DNA from: Planctomycetaceae bacterium UBA2671
Lineage (GTDB): Bacteria; Planctomycetota; Planctomycetia; Planctomycetales; Planctomycetaceae
DNA: 17,766 nucleotides
Assembly (NCBI GenBank): GCA_002359185.1
Contig: DEML01000110.1
Span: 1-17,766, forward strand
Reading direction: 5' to 3'
Shown here in pieces: positions 7,679 to 15,723 of this stretch (within the stretch, counting starts at the first letter, position 1; each line of letters begins with the position of its first letter). The translations under genes and the position numbers were made by a program. Under the pieces are notes generated by a model. That model was not told where the DNA came from and searched no databases. It was given only the letters and a program-made list of their open reading frames with translations.

Positions 7679-8217
7679 GTCAAAAGGGTGTAAGTATGCC
7701 TGATCCTTATGAAATCCTAATCGAATATAAACAGAACTTAGCAAAAACCCTGATGTCAAATCCGCACAACAAGGGTGAACGAATGCTCGAAATACTCTGT
7801 TGTCCATCATTTCATGTTGAAACCTCCATAGAAGTGATTCAACAGTCCGAAGGTACAACTTTGAGACTGACATCGTTGAACAAGAGCTTATGGTGGAATC
7901 GTCATATGGAGGAAACTATCGAGACTTTCACCGAATCATGTTTGGTTTCTGAATGGAGGGCGAAACGATTCTGGAAAAAAGTGGAAAGTGTCAATCCGTT
8001 GAAATTAACTGACGACTATGAACCAGACGTACTCGATGGAATAGGGCTGACAATCAGGTATCAAGCCGAAAACCATACAAATCAACATGAATCGCATTCA
8101 CCAAGCCGCATTCATCCAGATGGCATTCTCCTAAAATCTACTCTCGATCTAGGTCGTTGGGTGCTCAAAACACGAGATAGCCGCAATCGTATCAAGGAAA
8201 TTCGAAGTTACTTATGA
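7675..8217 (+). CDS. Unrecognised 180-residue protein inside the RNA-repair operon
   Basis: I do not recognise this family. The product is soluble, without a signal peptide or membrane segment. Residues about 8-45 look helical. A beta-rich part follows with a Cys pair (EILCCPSFHVETSIEVI) and several Trp (LWWNRH, EWRAKRFWKK); the middle is acidic and the tail basic (LGRWVLKTRDSRNRIKEIRSYL). Its ATG overlaps the hen1 stop as ATGA, and its stop overlaps the next ATG as ATGA (8214-8217), so it is translationally coupled on both sides. A second ATG at 7696 (MPDPYE) has AAGGG eight bases upstream and may be the real start. Position suggests a partner in RNA repair, perhaps RNA binding through the basic end; this is inference. 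It could also be a lineage-specific insertion into the operon. Confidence 0.7.
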   Translation: MSQKGVSMPDPYEILIEYKQNLAKTLMSNPHNKGERMLEILCCPSFHVETSIEVIQQSEGTTLRLTSLNKSLWWNRHMEETIETFTESCLVSEWRAKRFWKKVESVNPLKLTDDYEPDVLDGIGLTIRYQAENHTNQHESHSPSRIHPDGILLKSTLDLGRWVLKTRDSRNRIKEIRSYL

Positions 8218-9134
8218 CGACATCGACTTTTATCTTCCCTGTTGGAACGCAAGTAGTCATCCTCAATGAAATCATTGGCCAGAACGGTAGAACTCTCCAT
8301 CCCCGAGGGTCCGTCGGAGTCATTGTGAAATCCCCCACCGACATTGCACACTCGTATCGGGTGCGTTTCCCTGATGGAGTTGAAGAGGCTTTCAAATCTG
8401 CTGACCTGACCACGCTGGCCAAATTTAAAACTGGTGAAATTGAGGGGGATACTGTTTCCTTCGAACGGCACGAACTGTTCGATCATGTGATTTTCCAGTG
8501 CATCATTGGTTCGCAAGCCTATGGGCTGACTGACAGCGAATCGGATGTCGATCGTCGTGGATTTTACCTCCCACCCGCTCAGTTGCATTGGTCGCTTTAC
8601 GGAGTGCCGGAGCAACTGGAATGTCACGAAACGCAGGAAGCCTATTGGGAAATCCAGAAATTCATCGTTCTGGCTCTCAAAGCGAACCCGAATGTGCTGG
8701 AATGCCTCTATTCTCCCATTGTGGAGAAAGCGACGCCTTTAGCCAAGGAGTTGATTGCGATGAGAGAGATATTTCTCTCTCGACTGATCTATCAAACTTT
8801 CAATGGCTATGTCATGTCGCAATTCAAAAAGATGCAGGCCGACATCCGTAATCAAGGGCGAGTTAAATGGAAACATGTGATGCATCTCATCCGTCTGCTC
8901 ATTTCCGGGACAGAGGGCTTGAAGAATGGTTTCATTCCCGTCCAAGTCACTGAGCACCGAGACGAACTACTCAGAATCAAACGGGGAGAAATGGAGTGGG
9001 AGGAGACGGAACGCTGGAGATTATCACTGCACAAAGAATTTGAGGATGCCTTTGAAAACACATCCTTGCCTGAGAGACCCGATTACGAGAAAGCGAATGC
9101 GTTTCTGGTGAGGGCGAGAAAATCGGTTGTATAA
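8214..9134 (+). CDS. COG3541/YcgL-type nucleotidyltransferase with N-terminal SH3-like extension
   Basis: The 306-residue product has a polymerase-beta-superfamily nucleotidyltransferase core. Residues 99-116 read GSQAYGLTDSESDVDRRG, giving the Gly-Ser turn (99-100) and two catalytic acids, Asp111 and Asp113. A third acidic residue probably lies in ETQEAYWE (139-146). NPNVLECLYSP (159-168) and the C-terminal helical part (HLIRLLISGTEGLKNG, 224-239) match the family layout and the paralogue two genes downstream. Residues 5-70 are an extra beta-rich module (GTQVVILNE, PRGSVGVIVKS, YRVRFPDGVEE) resembling an SH3/KOW-like barrel that may bind RNA or protein. Predicted role: nucleotidyl transfer to RNA ends, or AMPylation, within the repair pathway; the substrate is unknown. 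It overlaps the previous gene by ATGA and is followed nine bases later by the next. Confidence 0.85.
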   Translation: MTTSTFIFPVGTQVVILNEIIGQNGRTLHPRGSVGVIVKSPTDIAHSYRVRFPDGVEEAFKSADLTTLAKFKTGEIEGDTVSFERHELFDHVIFQCIIGSQAYGLTDSESDVDRRGFYLPPAQLHWSLYGVPEQLECHETQEAYWEIQKFIVLALKANPNVLECLYSPIVEKATPLAKELIAMREIFLSRLIYQTFNGYVMSQFKKMQADIRNQGRVKWKHVMHLIRLLISGTEGLKNGFIPVQVTEHRDELLRIKRGEMEWEETERWRLSLHKEFEDAFENTSLPERPDYEKANAFLVRARKSVV

Positions 9135-9143
9135 GATAACAAA

Positions 9144-9518
9144 ATGAATAATCAACAAACAACAAAACTCTACCGACCCGTCGGACAGAAGGAACTGGAC
9201 CTAATCAAGGATTCGGGCTGGAAGCGTTTTCCAGCGAGACTCTTTTGGCAACCCATTTTCTACCCGGTTCTAACAGAAGAATATGCCATTTACATCGCTG
9301 AGAAATGGAACACGAAAGACCCGGCCTCGGATTACGTTGGATATGTCTTAAAGTTTCTAATCGATTCGAATTACATCAGTCAGTTTGAAGTCCAGATGGT
9401 TGGGGGCAAAGAGTCGCTGGAATATTGGATTCCAGCGGAGCAACTCGATGAATTCAATTCCCATATTACTGAAACCATCGAAGTGATTCACGAGTTTCAT
9501 CCCGATTCAAGTCAGTAG
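9144..9518 (+). CDS. Small protein of the family often labelled 'ADP-ribosylation/crystallin J1'
   Basis: The 124-residue product begins KLYRPVGQKELDLIKDSGW (8-26), then FPARLFWQPIFYPVLTEEYA (29-48), IAEKWNTKDPAS (51-62), and ends WIPAEQLDEFNSHI (95-108) with IEVIHEFH. From memory this layout matches short bacterial proteins annotated 'ADP-ribosylation/crystallin J1'; the annotation is poorly founded and no activity is established. The order of features (a 'YR' strand, a helix leading to a Tyr-containing strand, a late Glu such as Glu99 or Glu103) is compatible with a minimal ADP-ribosyl-transferase fold, the fold of DarT and of the RNA 2'-phosphotransferase KptA/Tpt1. That is inference. It lies between the two nucleotidyltransferase genes, nine bases after one and five before the other, so it belongs to the repair operon. 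Confidence 0.75.
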   Translation: MNNQQTTKLYRPVGQKELDLIKDSGWKRFPARLFWQPIFYPVLTEEYAIYIAEKWNTKDPASDYVGYVLKFLIDSNYISQFEVQMVGGKESLEYWIPAEQLDEFNSHITETIEVIHEFHPDSSQ

Positions 9519-9523
9519 ATTTC

Positions 9524-10282
9524 ATGAACAACAATCCAACACTGCATAAACAGATCAACGAGCACCCCTACCCTCTGCTTTTCGTAACCATCAGTGGAGC
9601 ACACCTCTACGGATTCCCATCGCCCGATTCAGACTTCGACTTGCGAGGCGTTCACCTATTGCCAATTGAAGATATGATCGGATTGAAGAGTGGACAGGAG
9701 ACCGTCGAAAAGTCGGAGATTTATGACGGTTTGGAAATCGATCTGGTCACTCATGATGCCAGTAAATTCTTTGGGCTGATGCTGAAGAAGAATGGTTACG
9801 TGATGGAGCAATTGCTTTCTCCACTTGTGGTGCATACCACCCCCGAGCATGAAGAACTCAAAGCGATCGCCCCTGCCTGTCTGACTCGTCACCATGCACA
9901 TCATTACCTCGGCTTCGCTGCGAACCAATGGCGGTTGTTCTCGAAAGAGGAACCGCCACGGGTGAAACCGCTGCTGTATGTGTACCGGGTTCTGCTGACG
10001 GGTATTCACCTGATGAAAACCGGCGAGATCGAAGCGAACCTCGTGAGATTGAATGAAACGTTTCAGTTATCCTACCTCCCTGAACTGATCGTACGCAAAA
10101 TCGAGGGAACCGAAAAAGGGACACTCGATGCAGTCAACATGGTTTTTTATCAGCGAGAGTACAAACGGCTGCTGGCTGAACTGGAATCAGCTCATGGAGA
10201 ATCGACCTTGCCTGATGTTTCTACTGGAAAGACGGCATTGAATGATCTGCTGGTCCGTATTCGGTTGGGGGAGAAGTCTTAG
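9524..10282 (+). CDS. Second COG3541/YcgL-type nucleotidyltransferase
   Basis: The 252-residue product has the same core as the 306-residue paralogue but no N-terminal extension. The signature at residues 24-42 reads SGAHLYGFPSPDSDFDLRG: catalytic acids Asp37 and Asp39, with the usual Gly-Ser turn here Gly-Ala (25-26). The third acid is probably Asp73 in EIDLVTHD (71-78). MEQLLSPLVV (94-103) parallels LECLYSPIV in the paralogue, and the C-terminal helices carry YRVLLTGIHLMKTGEIE (154-170). The catalytic triad is intact, so it should be active. Working as a nucleotide-adding or AMP-transferring enzyme on damaged RNA is inferred from its position directly before pnkp, whose ATG follows the TAG with no gap. 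The two paralogues differ throughout, so they are not a recent duplication and may have different substrates. Confidence 0.85.
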   Translation: MNNNPTLHKQINEHPYPLLFVTISGAHLYGFPSPDSDFDLRGVHLLPIEDMIGLKSGQETVEKSEIYDGLEIDLVTHDASKFFGLMLKKNGYVMEQLLSPLVVHTTPEHEELKAIAPACLTRHHAHHYLGFAANQWRLFSKEEPPRVKPLLYVYRVLLTGIHLMKTGEIEANLVRLNETFQLSYLPELIVRKIEGTEKGTLDAVNMVFYQREYKRLLAELESAHGESTLPDVSTGKTALNDLLVRIRLGEKS

Positions 10283-12880
10283 ATGAATATCTCCATTCCC
10301 AAACTCTCCCTCGTTGTGCTTATTGGAGCCAGTGGTTCCGGCAAGAGTACCTTTGCACGTAAGCATTTCCTGCCAACTGAAATCATCTCGTCAGACTACT
10401 GTCGTGGACTTGTCAGCAATGACGAGAATGATCAGTCGGCTACGAAAGATGCGTTTGAACTGCTGGATTACATTGTCGGGAAACGATTGTCTCGTGGGCA
10501 TCTCACGGTTGTCGATGCAACGAATGTGCAAAAGGAGGCTCGTCAACCACTGGTTGCACTGGCACGCAGGTATCACTGTCTGCCAGTCGCAATCGTACTG
10601 AATGTTCGAGAGGAGATTTGCCATGAACGGAATCAGGGACGAACAGATCGAGACTTCGGGCCCCATGTGGTCAGAAATCAAAAGTCTCAACTGCGTCGAT
10701 CCCTCAAAGGATTGAAGCGTGAGGGATTTCGTCATGTCTTTGTGATGGATACCTCTGAAATGATTGAAACGGCAACAATCCAGCGAGTCCCATTGTGGAA
10801 TGATAAGCGGGCCGAACATGGTCCGTTCGATATCATTGGAGATGTCCACGGCTGTTGTGATGAACTCGAAGAGTTATTGAACAAGCTCGGTTATATCGCC
10901 ATTGAAAAAGACCAGAACGATGTTTGGGGAAATATCGTTTACGAACACCCAGAAGGCCGAAAAGCGGTTTTTGTTGGTGATCTGGTCGACCGTGGCCCCC
11001 GCATTCTCGATGTCACTCGACTTGTTCGCAACATGGTCGAACATGGCAGCGGCATCTGCGTCCCCGGCAATCACGATATGAAACTGCTTCGCAAACTCAA
11101 TGGTAAGAATCCAAAACTAGCGCATGGTTTGGTGGAAACGGTGAACGAAATCGAGGCATTGGACGATGCTATCCGTGAAACATTCTGCAAAGAACTCGCA
11201 GCCTTTCTGGATGGTCTCGTCAGTCATTATGTCCTTGATGACGGAAAGCTCACAGTTGCTCATGCTGGCATGAAAGAAGAAATGCAGGGGCGAGGTTCGG
11301 GGAAGGTTCGTGAATTCGCACTGTATGGTGAAACGACTGGAGAAACCGACGAGTTCGGGTTACCCGTCCGATACAATTGGGCTGCCGAATATCGAGGGAC
11401 GGCGGCGGTTGTGTATGGTCATACGCCTGTCCCTGATCCAGAGTGGCTCAACAATACGGTCTGCATTGATACTGGCTGTGTGTTTGGCGGTAAGCTGACC
11501 GCAATGCGATATCCTGAGCGGGAATTTGTTTCTGTCCCCGCCAGAGCGACTTACTGCGAACCCGCACGACCATTTCTGGAGAAAGTCGATGCAACTTCCC
11601 GTTCTGGTCAGCAGGAAATTGATGACACCCTCAATGCCGAGGATGTCATAGGAAAACGAATTATATCAACTCGGTTGCAACATAATGTGACAATCCGAGA
11701 GGAAAACGCGACAGCTGCATTGGAAGTAATGAGTCGCTTTGCTGCAAACCCAAAATGGCTGATCTACTTGCCACCAACCATGTCGCCATGTGAAACATCC
11801 AATGAGGAAGGATTACTTGAACATCCAGCCGAAGCTTTTCGCTATTTCCTCGATCAGGGAGTCTCGCATGTCATCTGTGAAGAAAAACATATGGGATCAA
11901 GAGCCATTGTTGTCGTCTGTCGAGATGCCGAAGCTGCTCGTGAACGATTTGGGATTCAGGAAGAAGGTACCGGCATCGTCTACACACGAACCGGACGGAA
12001 ATTCTTTAATGACAACACTCTTGAAACCGAACTGATTGACCATCTCAGAAATGCGTTAAGTCAGTCTGGTTTCTGGGATGAGTTCAACACCCGTTGGGTC
12101 TGCCTCGATTGCGAACTGATGCCGTGGTCGGCAAAGGCTCAAGAGTTGTTACGTTCACAATATGCAGCCGTGGGTGCGGCAGGAAGTTCGGCTCTACCAA
12201 AAGTCAACTCCGCAATTGCGATGGCGGAATCGAGACTGGCCAACGACGAGCAGGAAAACCTTGCTGGTTTGCGGGAGCGATTTAACATCAAGCTGGCCGC
12301 AGTTGAGCGATTCGTAACTGCCTATCGTCAATATTGCTGGCCTGTCGACTCGATCAATGATTTCAAACTCGCACCCTTTCACATTCTCGCCACAGAAGGA
12401 AAGGTTCATTGTGACCAGAATCACGAATGGCACATGCGAACGATTTCAAAGTTCTGTCGTGAGGACGAGCAAGTATTGCTGGCGACAAATTTCACGGTCG
12501 TTGACCTCACCGATTCCGATTCAACCGCTGCCGCTACCGAGTGGTGGTCGTACTTAACTGCCAATGGCGGCGAAGGAATGGTTGTAAAACCAATGGACTG
12601 GATCAATCGAGGCAAGCAAGGACTTGTTCAACCGGCAGTGAAATGTCGAGGCAAGGAGTATCTTCGAATCATCTACAGCCCAGATTACGATTCCACTGAA
12701 AATCTACCTCGATTGAGAAATCGGAATCTGGGCCGTAAACGTTCCCTCGCACTTCGGGAATTCGCACTCGGCATCGAATCACTGGAACGCTTCGTTCGAA
12801 AGGAACCACTGCGCCGAGTCCACGAGTGTGTCTTTGGAGTGCTGGCTCTGGAAAGCGAACCTGTTGATCCGAGATTGTAG
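10283..12880 (+). CDS. pnkp: Pnkp: polynucleotide 5'-kinase / 2',3'-phosphatase / RNA ligase
   Basis: Three-domain RNA-repair enzyme of 865 residues, full length for bacterial Pnkp. Kinase (1-170): P-loop GASGSGKST (15-23; Lys21, Ser22), Asp38 in SSDYCRG and Arg120/Arg123 in GRTDRDFG phosphorylate 5'-OH ends. Metallophosphatase (182-420): DVHG (187-190), GDLVDRG (232-238), GNHD (262-265), a His in AHAG (327), GHTP (379-382) and DTG (396-398) remove 2',3'-cyclic and 3' phosphates. Ligase (about 460-865): nucleotidyl Lys535 in EEKHMGSR (533-540), EGMVVKP (764-770) and AVKCRGKEY (785-793) bind ATP and adenylylate the enzyme; Pnkp ligase needs Hen1 to seal. All key residues are present. The ATG follows the preceding TAG directly, and this is the last gene of the operon. 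Confidence 0.95.
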   Translation: MNISIPKLSLVVLIGASGSGKSTFARKHFLPTEIISSDYCRGLVSNDENDQSATKDAFELLDYIVGKRLSRGHLTVVDATNVQKEARQPLVALARRYHCLPVAIVLNVREEICHERNQGRTDRDFGPHVVRNQKSQLRRSLKGLKREGFRHVFVMDTSEMIETATIQRVPLWNDKRAEHGPFDIIGDVHGCCDELEELLNKLGYIAIEKDQNDVWGNIVYEHPEGRKAVFVGDLVDRGPRILDVTRLVRNMVEHGSGICVPGNHDMKLLRKLNGKNPKLAHGLVETVNEIEALDDAIRETFCKELAAFLDGLVSHYVLDDGKLTVAHAGMKEEMQGRGSGKVREFALYGETTGETDEFGLPVRYNWAAEYRGTAAVVYGHTPVPDPEWLNNTVCIDTGCVFGGKLTAMRYPEREFVSVPARATYCEPARPFLEKVDATSRSGQQEIDDTLNAEDVIGKRIISTRLQHNVTIREENATAALEVMSRFAANPKWLIYLPPTMSPCETSNEEGLLEHPAEAFRYFLDQGVSHVICEEKHMGSRAIVVVCRDAEAARERFGIQEEGTGIVYTRTGRKFFNDNTLETELIDHLRNALSQSGFWDEFNTRWVCLDCELMPWSAKAQELLRSQYAAVGAAGSSALPKVNSAIAMAESRLANDEQENLAGLRERFNIKLAAVERFVTAYRQYCWPVDSINDFKLAPFHILATEGKVHCDQNHEWHMRTISKFCREDEQVLLATNFTVVDLTDSDSTAAATEWWSYLTANGGEGMVVKPMDWINRGKQGLVQPAVKCRGKEYLRIIYSPDYDSTENLPRLRNRNLGRKRSLALREFALGIESLERFVRKEPLRRVHECVFGVLALESEPVDPRL

Positions 12881-12967
12881 GGTGGATGTCAAATATTCTA
12901 TCCGAGAACTTCCTAGAGTCATTTTGAAAACCGTCTAAGAAAAGTGAACATGTAGACGAGTTGCCAG

Positions 12968-12994
12968 AAGCCTTGGAAGAGGTACCAGGCTTTT
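12968..12994 (+). terminator. Possible terminator after pnkp
   Basis: AAGCCTtGG, an eight-base loop and CCAGGCTT form a stem of eight pairs with one bulged T. It is followed by only two further T after the stem, so the T-run is weak. It lies about 90 bases after the pnkp stop and before the convergent gene, a sensible place for transcription to end. Confidence 0.4.
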
Positions 12995-13106
12995 CCCAGC
13001 GGGCGTTGAGACTACGATAGTTTGTCTCGAGGCAAAGCAGCGTTCCACCTGATATCTGAGTTTGTAATATTATTTTTCGCGGGAGTTGAGTTGGCGGGCA
13101 CGAAAT

Positions 13107-15494
13107 TTATTTCGGGGTTTGCGGTTGGGAGCGATGAGCTGTATTCCTTTCCAGCGTATTTTCCTGCGATAATAGCCTTTTCGCTTCCTTCAGTAAGAAT
13201 GTTGCATCCATGAACGGTTCATAGCCGATATCTTGCCAACGGACCATACCATTACCATCAATGAGAAAGGTTCCGTGGAGCGGCTGATTCTCGAAATCGT
13301 CGTAGACACGAAACGCCTTAAAGACATTTAGGGATTCATCTGAAACAACCGGAATCGGAAGTCCCTGGTCGTTGTAGTTGTCGATTGATTGCTTAAGCAT
13401 CTGAAAGCTGTCGGTACTGATGGCAATCATCGAGAGCCCCGCCTCTTCGAACTCTTTCGCTTTTGGTGCGAAGGTCTGCAGCTGCTCGGCACAATGCAGG
13501 CACCCAATTCCCAAGTAAAAGATGACAACGTGAGGTTGGCCCTCAAACTCGGCAGATGAACGAGGAATTCCTTCTGGGTCTACCAGCACCCAACTGGGAG
13601 CAGTGGAAGGATGCCAGCGAAATGGTCCAAGAGAATTGAGAACTGGACGTTCTCCGACATCGTTAGCAGGCCGTAACTCAATTCGCCAATCACTGTCGTA
13701 GCCGAATTCCTTGGCAATTGGATCCAGGCGAGCGAAAACGGGAACATCCAAATCGATCTGGGCTGAACGTTGACGCAATTCTTCGAACGTTTTTCGAGAC
13801 TCCTCTTTCTTATCGGATAGCCACAATGTCTCAACAAGATTAGCCAGTGGATGCACTTCATTTTTGTGAGAATTGATATTTTTTCTCATAGCATTGAGTG
13901 CAGCCTCCTGGTCACCAGCCAGCCATTGAACTTTCGCCAGATAGACAGCATCAACTTCGTCAGCATCTTTCAAAAGTTCATATCCAGATTGATAATTGTT
14001 GTTAGCTACTTCCTCGTGCCCCCTAAGTACCTTGATTGTCGCGTCCAGTTTTTTAATCTTGGCTTTAATTTCATCTAGAGATTTGGAATCCGACTTTTTA
14101 GCTTCATCTTCACCAGTTTCTTTCGTTTCTGCCTCATCATCTGCTGATTCTGATTGGACTTTTTGCTCTTCTTCTTTGGTTGTCAATTGAGTTATTAGCG
14201 TTTGCTTTCGGCGCTCCAAGTCTGCGAGTTGAGCATGAGCACTCTTCATGTCACCAGTCTGAAAGTAGGCCAGGCCCAGATATCGTAGACGTTTAATCTG
14301 CTCATCCTCGTTATCGGTCGGCTCAAGAGAGGTTGTGTTTGCCAGTGCGATCATTTCATCCCACAACTCGTAAGTACGAAGGACTTGAAACAGTCTCTGC
14401 CGTCCGTAATTTGTGCTGCCTTTTTTGGTAAGTGTGTTGTAGCGTGGATGACGAGGTAGCTCGATCATATTTTTTGCCAGATCGATGGCATCGTGAACGC
14501 GACCGATATGAATCAGATTGCGGATAAGCCATTCGTTATTGTGAGCGAAATTGTGAATTTCATCCGGCATCACGCGATCTCGCATCATATGAGCATGATC
14601 GACTCGAGCTGAAGCTTCCTGTTGCCATACTGCATCTTCGTATCGATGCAGACTGGAGTAGATGTGCCCCGGCATGTGCCACATATGAGCGATGCTGGGC
14701 GAAGTCTGTCCACACAATGCCGCAGAACTCAGAGCCATCTCCGGGTGTCGTTTGTCCCATAGATGGATACGGAAGTGATGAGCTGAGTGCATCGGCTCGA
14801 CTTCGAAAATCTCCCGCAAAAGAGCCTCGGCTGCAATATAGCTTGTGCTTGAGGATTTTGACTCCCAAAGATGCAACGCCAGTATTGCCTTCGCTTCCAG
14901 GTCATCGGGATGCTTCAGGAGAATATCCTCAAGTGCCTTTGTGTAGGTATCGTTTCGCTTTTCTTTTTCCTTGCTGTCTGCTTTGAGGTAGGCATCCAGC
15001 GCGTTGATGTACATCACCTCGCGTTCACTGGCCTTGTCCTTTCGCTTGATCGCTTCTTCGATAAAACCTTTCGCTCGCTCGGCATTCTTTCGATTCGCCA
15101 TCGCTGCTCCCCAATACGTCATCGCGCAATCGGTATCGAGAGATGCAGCATGTCGGAAGGACCTTTCGGCTTCGAGAAACCAGAATCCATATAACTGGCC
15201 GAGGCCCTGATCAAAGAAACGTTGAACGAGCGGATCTTTCGTAGTAACGGGAAATCGGACTGGTCCCGTTCCGCCCATAATGTAGGCCTGCTGGCGAGGC
15301 CCCTCGTTAAATACGTCCCCATGAAAAGAATGCCCTTCAAGGATCTTGTCGACCTCACCCGATTGCTCCTCCTGAGAATCCGTCTGGTTTGATTTTGCTA
15401 CAGAGGTTTCCTCTCCAAATATGTTGGTAACGAAAAAACCGAAAGCCAGCAGCAATATAAGGAATGGCATAAAGCGTATGGTCGGAGACAGCAT
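13107..15494 (-). CDS. Exported TPR protein with C-terminal peroxiredoxin-like (AhpC/TSA) domain
   Basis: The 795-residue product has a signal peptide (RFMPFLILLLAFGFFVTNIFG), so it acts outside the cytoplasmic membrane. A long TPR region follows (residues about 85-540): RFFDQGLGQLYGFWFLEAERSF, AMTYWGAAMANRKNAERA, and HMWHMPGHIYSSLHRYEDAVWQ. It is interrupted by a Lys/Glu-rich linker (about 425-480) that is probably coiled coil. The C-terminal 146 residues are thioredoxin-fold: VVIFYLGIGCLHCAEQL with a CxxC (Cys665, Cys668), then AISTDS, PIPVVSDE and GTFLIDGNGMVRW. It is likely a redox or peroxide-handling protein with a TPR docking arm. I chose ATG at 15494 over a GTG at 15527 because it starts the signal peptide cleanly; the GTG adds 11 charged residues and has poor ribosome-binding spacing. 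It is monocistronic and convergent to pnkp. Confidence 0.85.
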   Translation of the reverse strand: MLSPTIRFMPFLILLLAFGFFVTNIFGEETSVAKSNQTDSQEEQSGEVDKILEGHSFHGDVFNEGPRQQAYIMGGTGPVRFPVTTKDPLVQRFFDQGLGQLYGFWFLEAERSFRHAASLDTDCAMTYWGAAMANRKNAERAKGFIEEAIKRKDKASEREVMYINALDAYLKADSKEKEKRNDTYTKALEDILLKHPDDLEAKAILALHLWESKSSSTSYIAAEALLREIFEVEPMHSAHHFRIHLWDKRHPEMALSSAALCGQTSPSIAHMWHMPGHIYSSLHRYEDAVWQQEASARVDHAHMMRDRVMPDEIHNFAHNNEWLIRNLIHIGRVHDAIDLAKNMIELPRHPRYNTLTKKGSTNYGRQRLFQVLRTYELWDEMIALANTTSLEPTDNEDEQIKRLRYLGLAYFQTGDMKSAHAQLADLERRKQTLITQLTTKEEEQKVQSESADDEAETKETGEDEAKKSDSKSLDEIKAKIKKLDATIKVLRGHEEVANNNYQSGYELLKDADEVDAVYLAKVQWLAGDQEAALNAMRKNINSHKNEVHPLANLVETLWLSDKKEESRKTFEELRQRSAQIDLDVPVFARLDPIAKEFGYDSDWRIELRPANDVGERPVLNSLGPFRWHPSTAPSWVLVDPEGIPRSSAEFEGQPHVVIFYLGIGCLHCAEQLQTFAPKAKEFEEAGLSMIAISTDSFQMLKQSIDNYNDQGLPIPVVSDESLNVFKAFRVYDDFENQPLHGTFLIDGNGMVRWQDIGYEPFMDATFLLKEAKRLLSQENTLERNTAHRSQPQTPK

Positions 15495-15723
15495 TGGGAA
15501 TTCCCGTCGGAGTGAATCGGTTCGCACGTACTCCGAGGAGAGACATCAATTGCATACGGGACGTGAACCTATAAGTGACTTTCTGATGTTATCTGAAAAA
15601 TTCAAACTGATCAACTACTCATCAGTCCGGCTAAACATCCTGGCAATTGCATTTTAAAATATCCTGTTAAGTAATTCGAAGATAACAGCACGGGGCGAGC
15701 GAGTTCACGATTTCATCAAAAGT

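Noticed and set aside
13022..13213. Plus-strand frame of 63 codons after pnkp
   Set aside because: It overlaps the 3' end of the TPR-peroxiredoxin gene and has no recognisable features or ribosome binding site.
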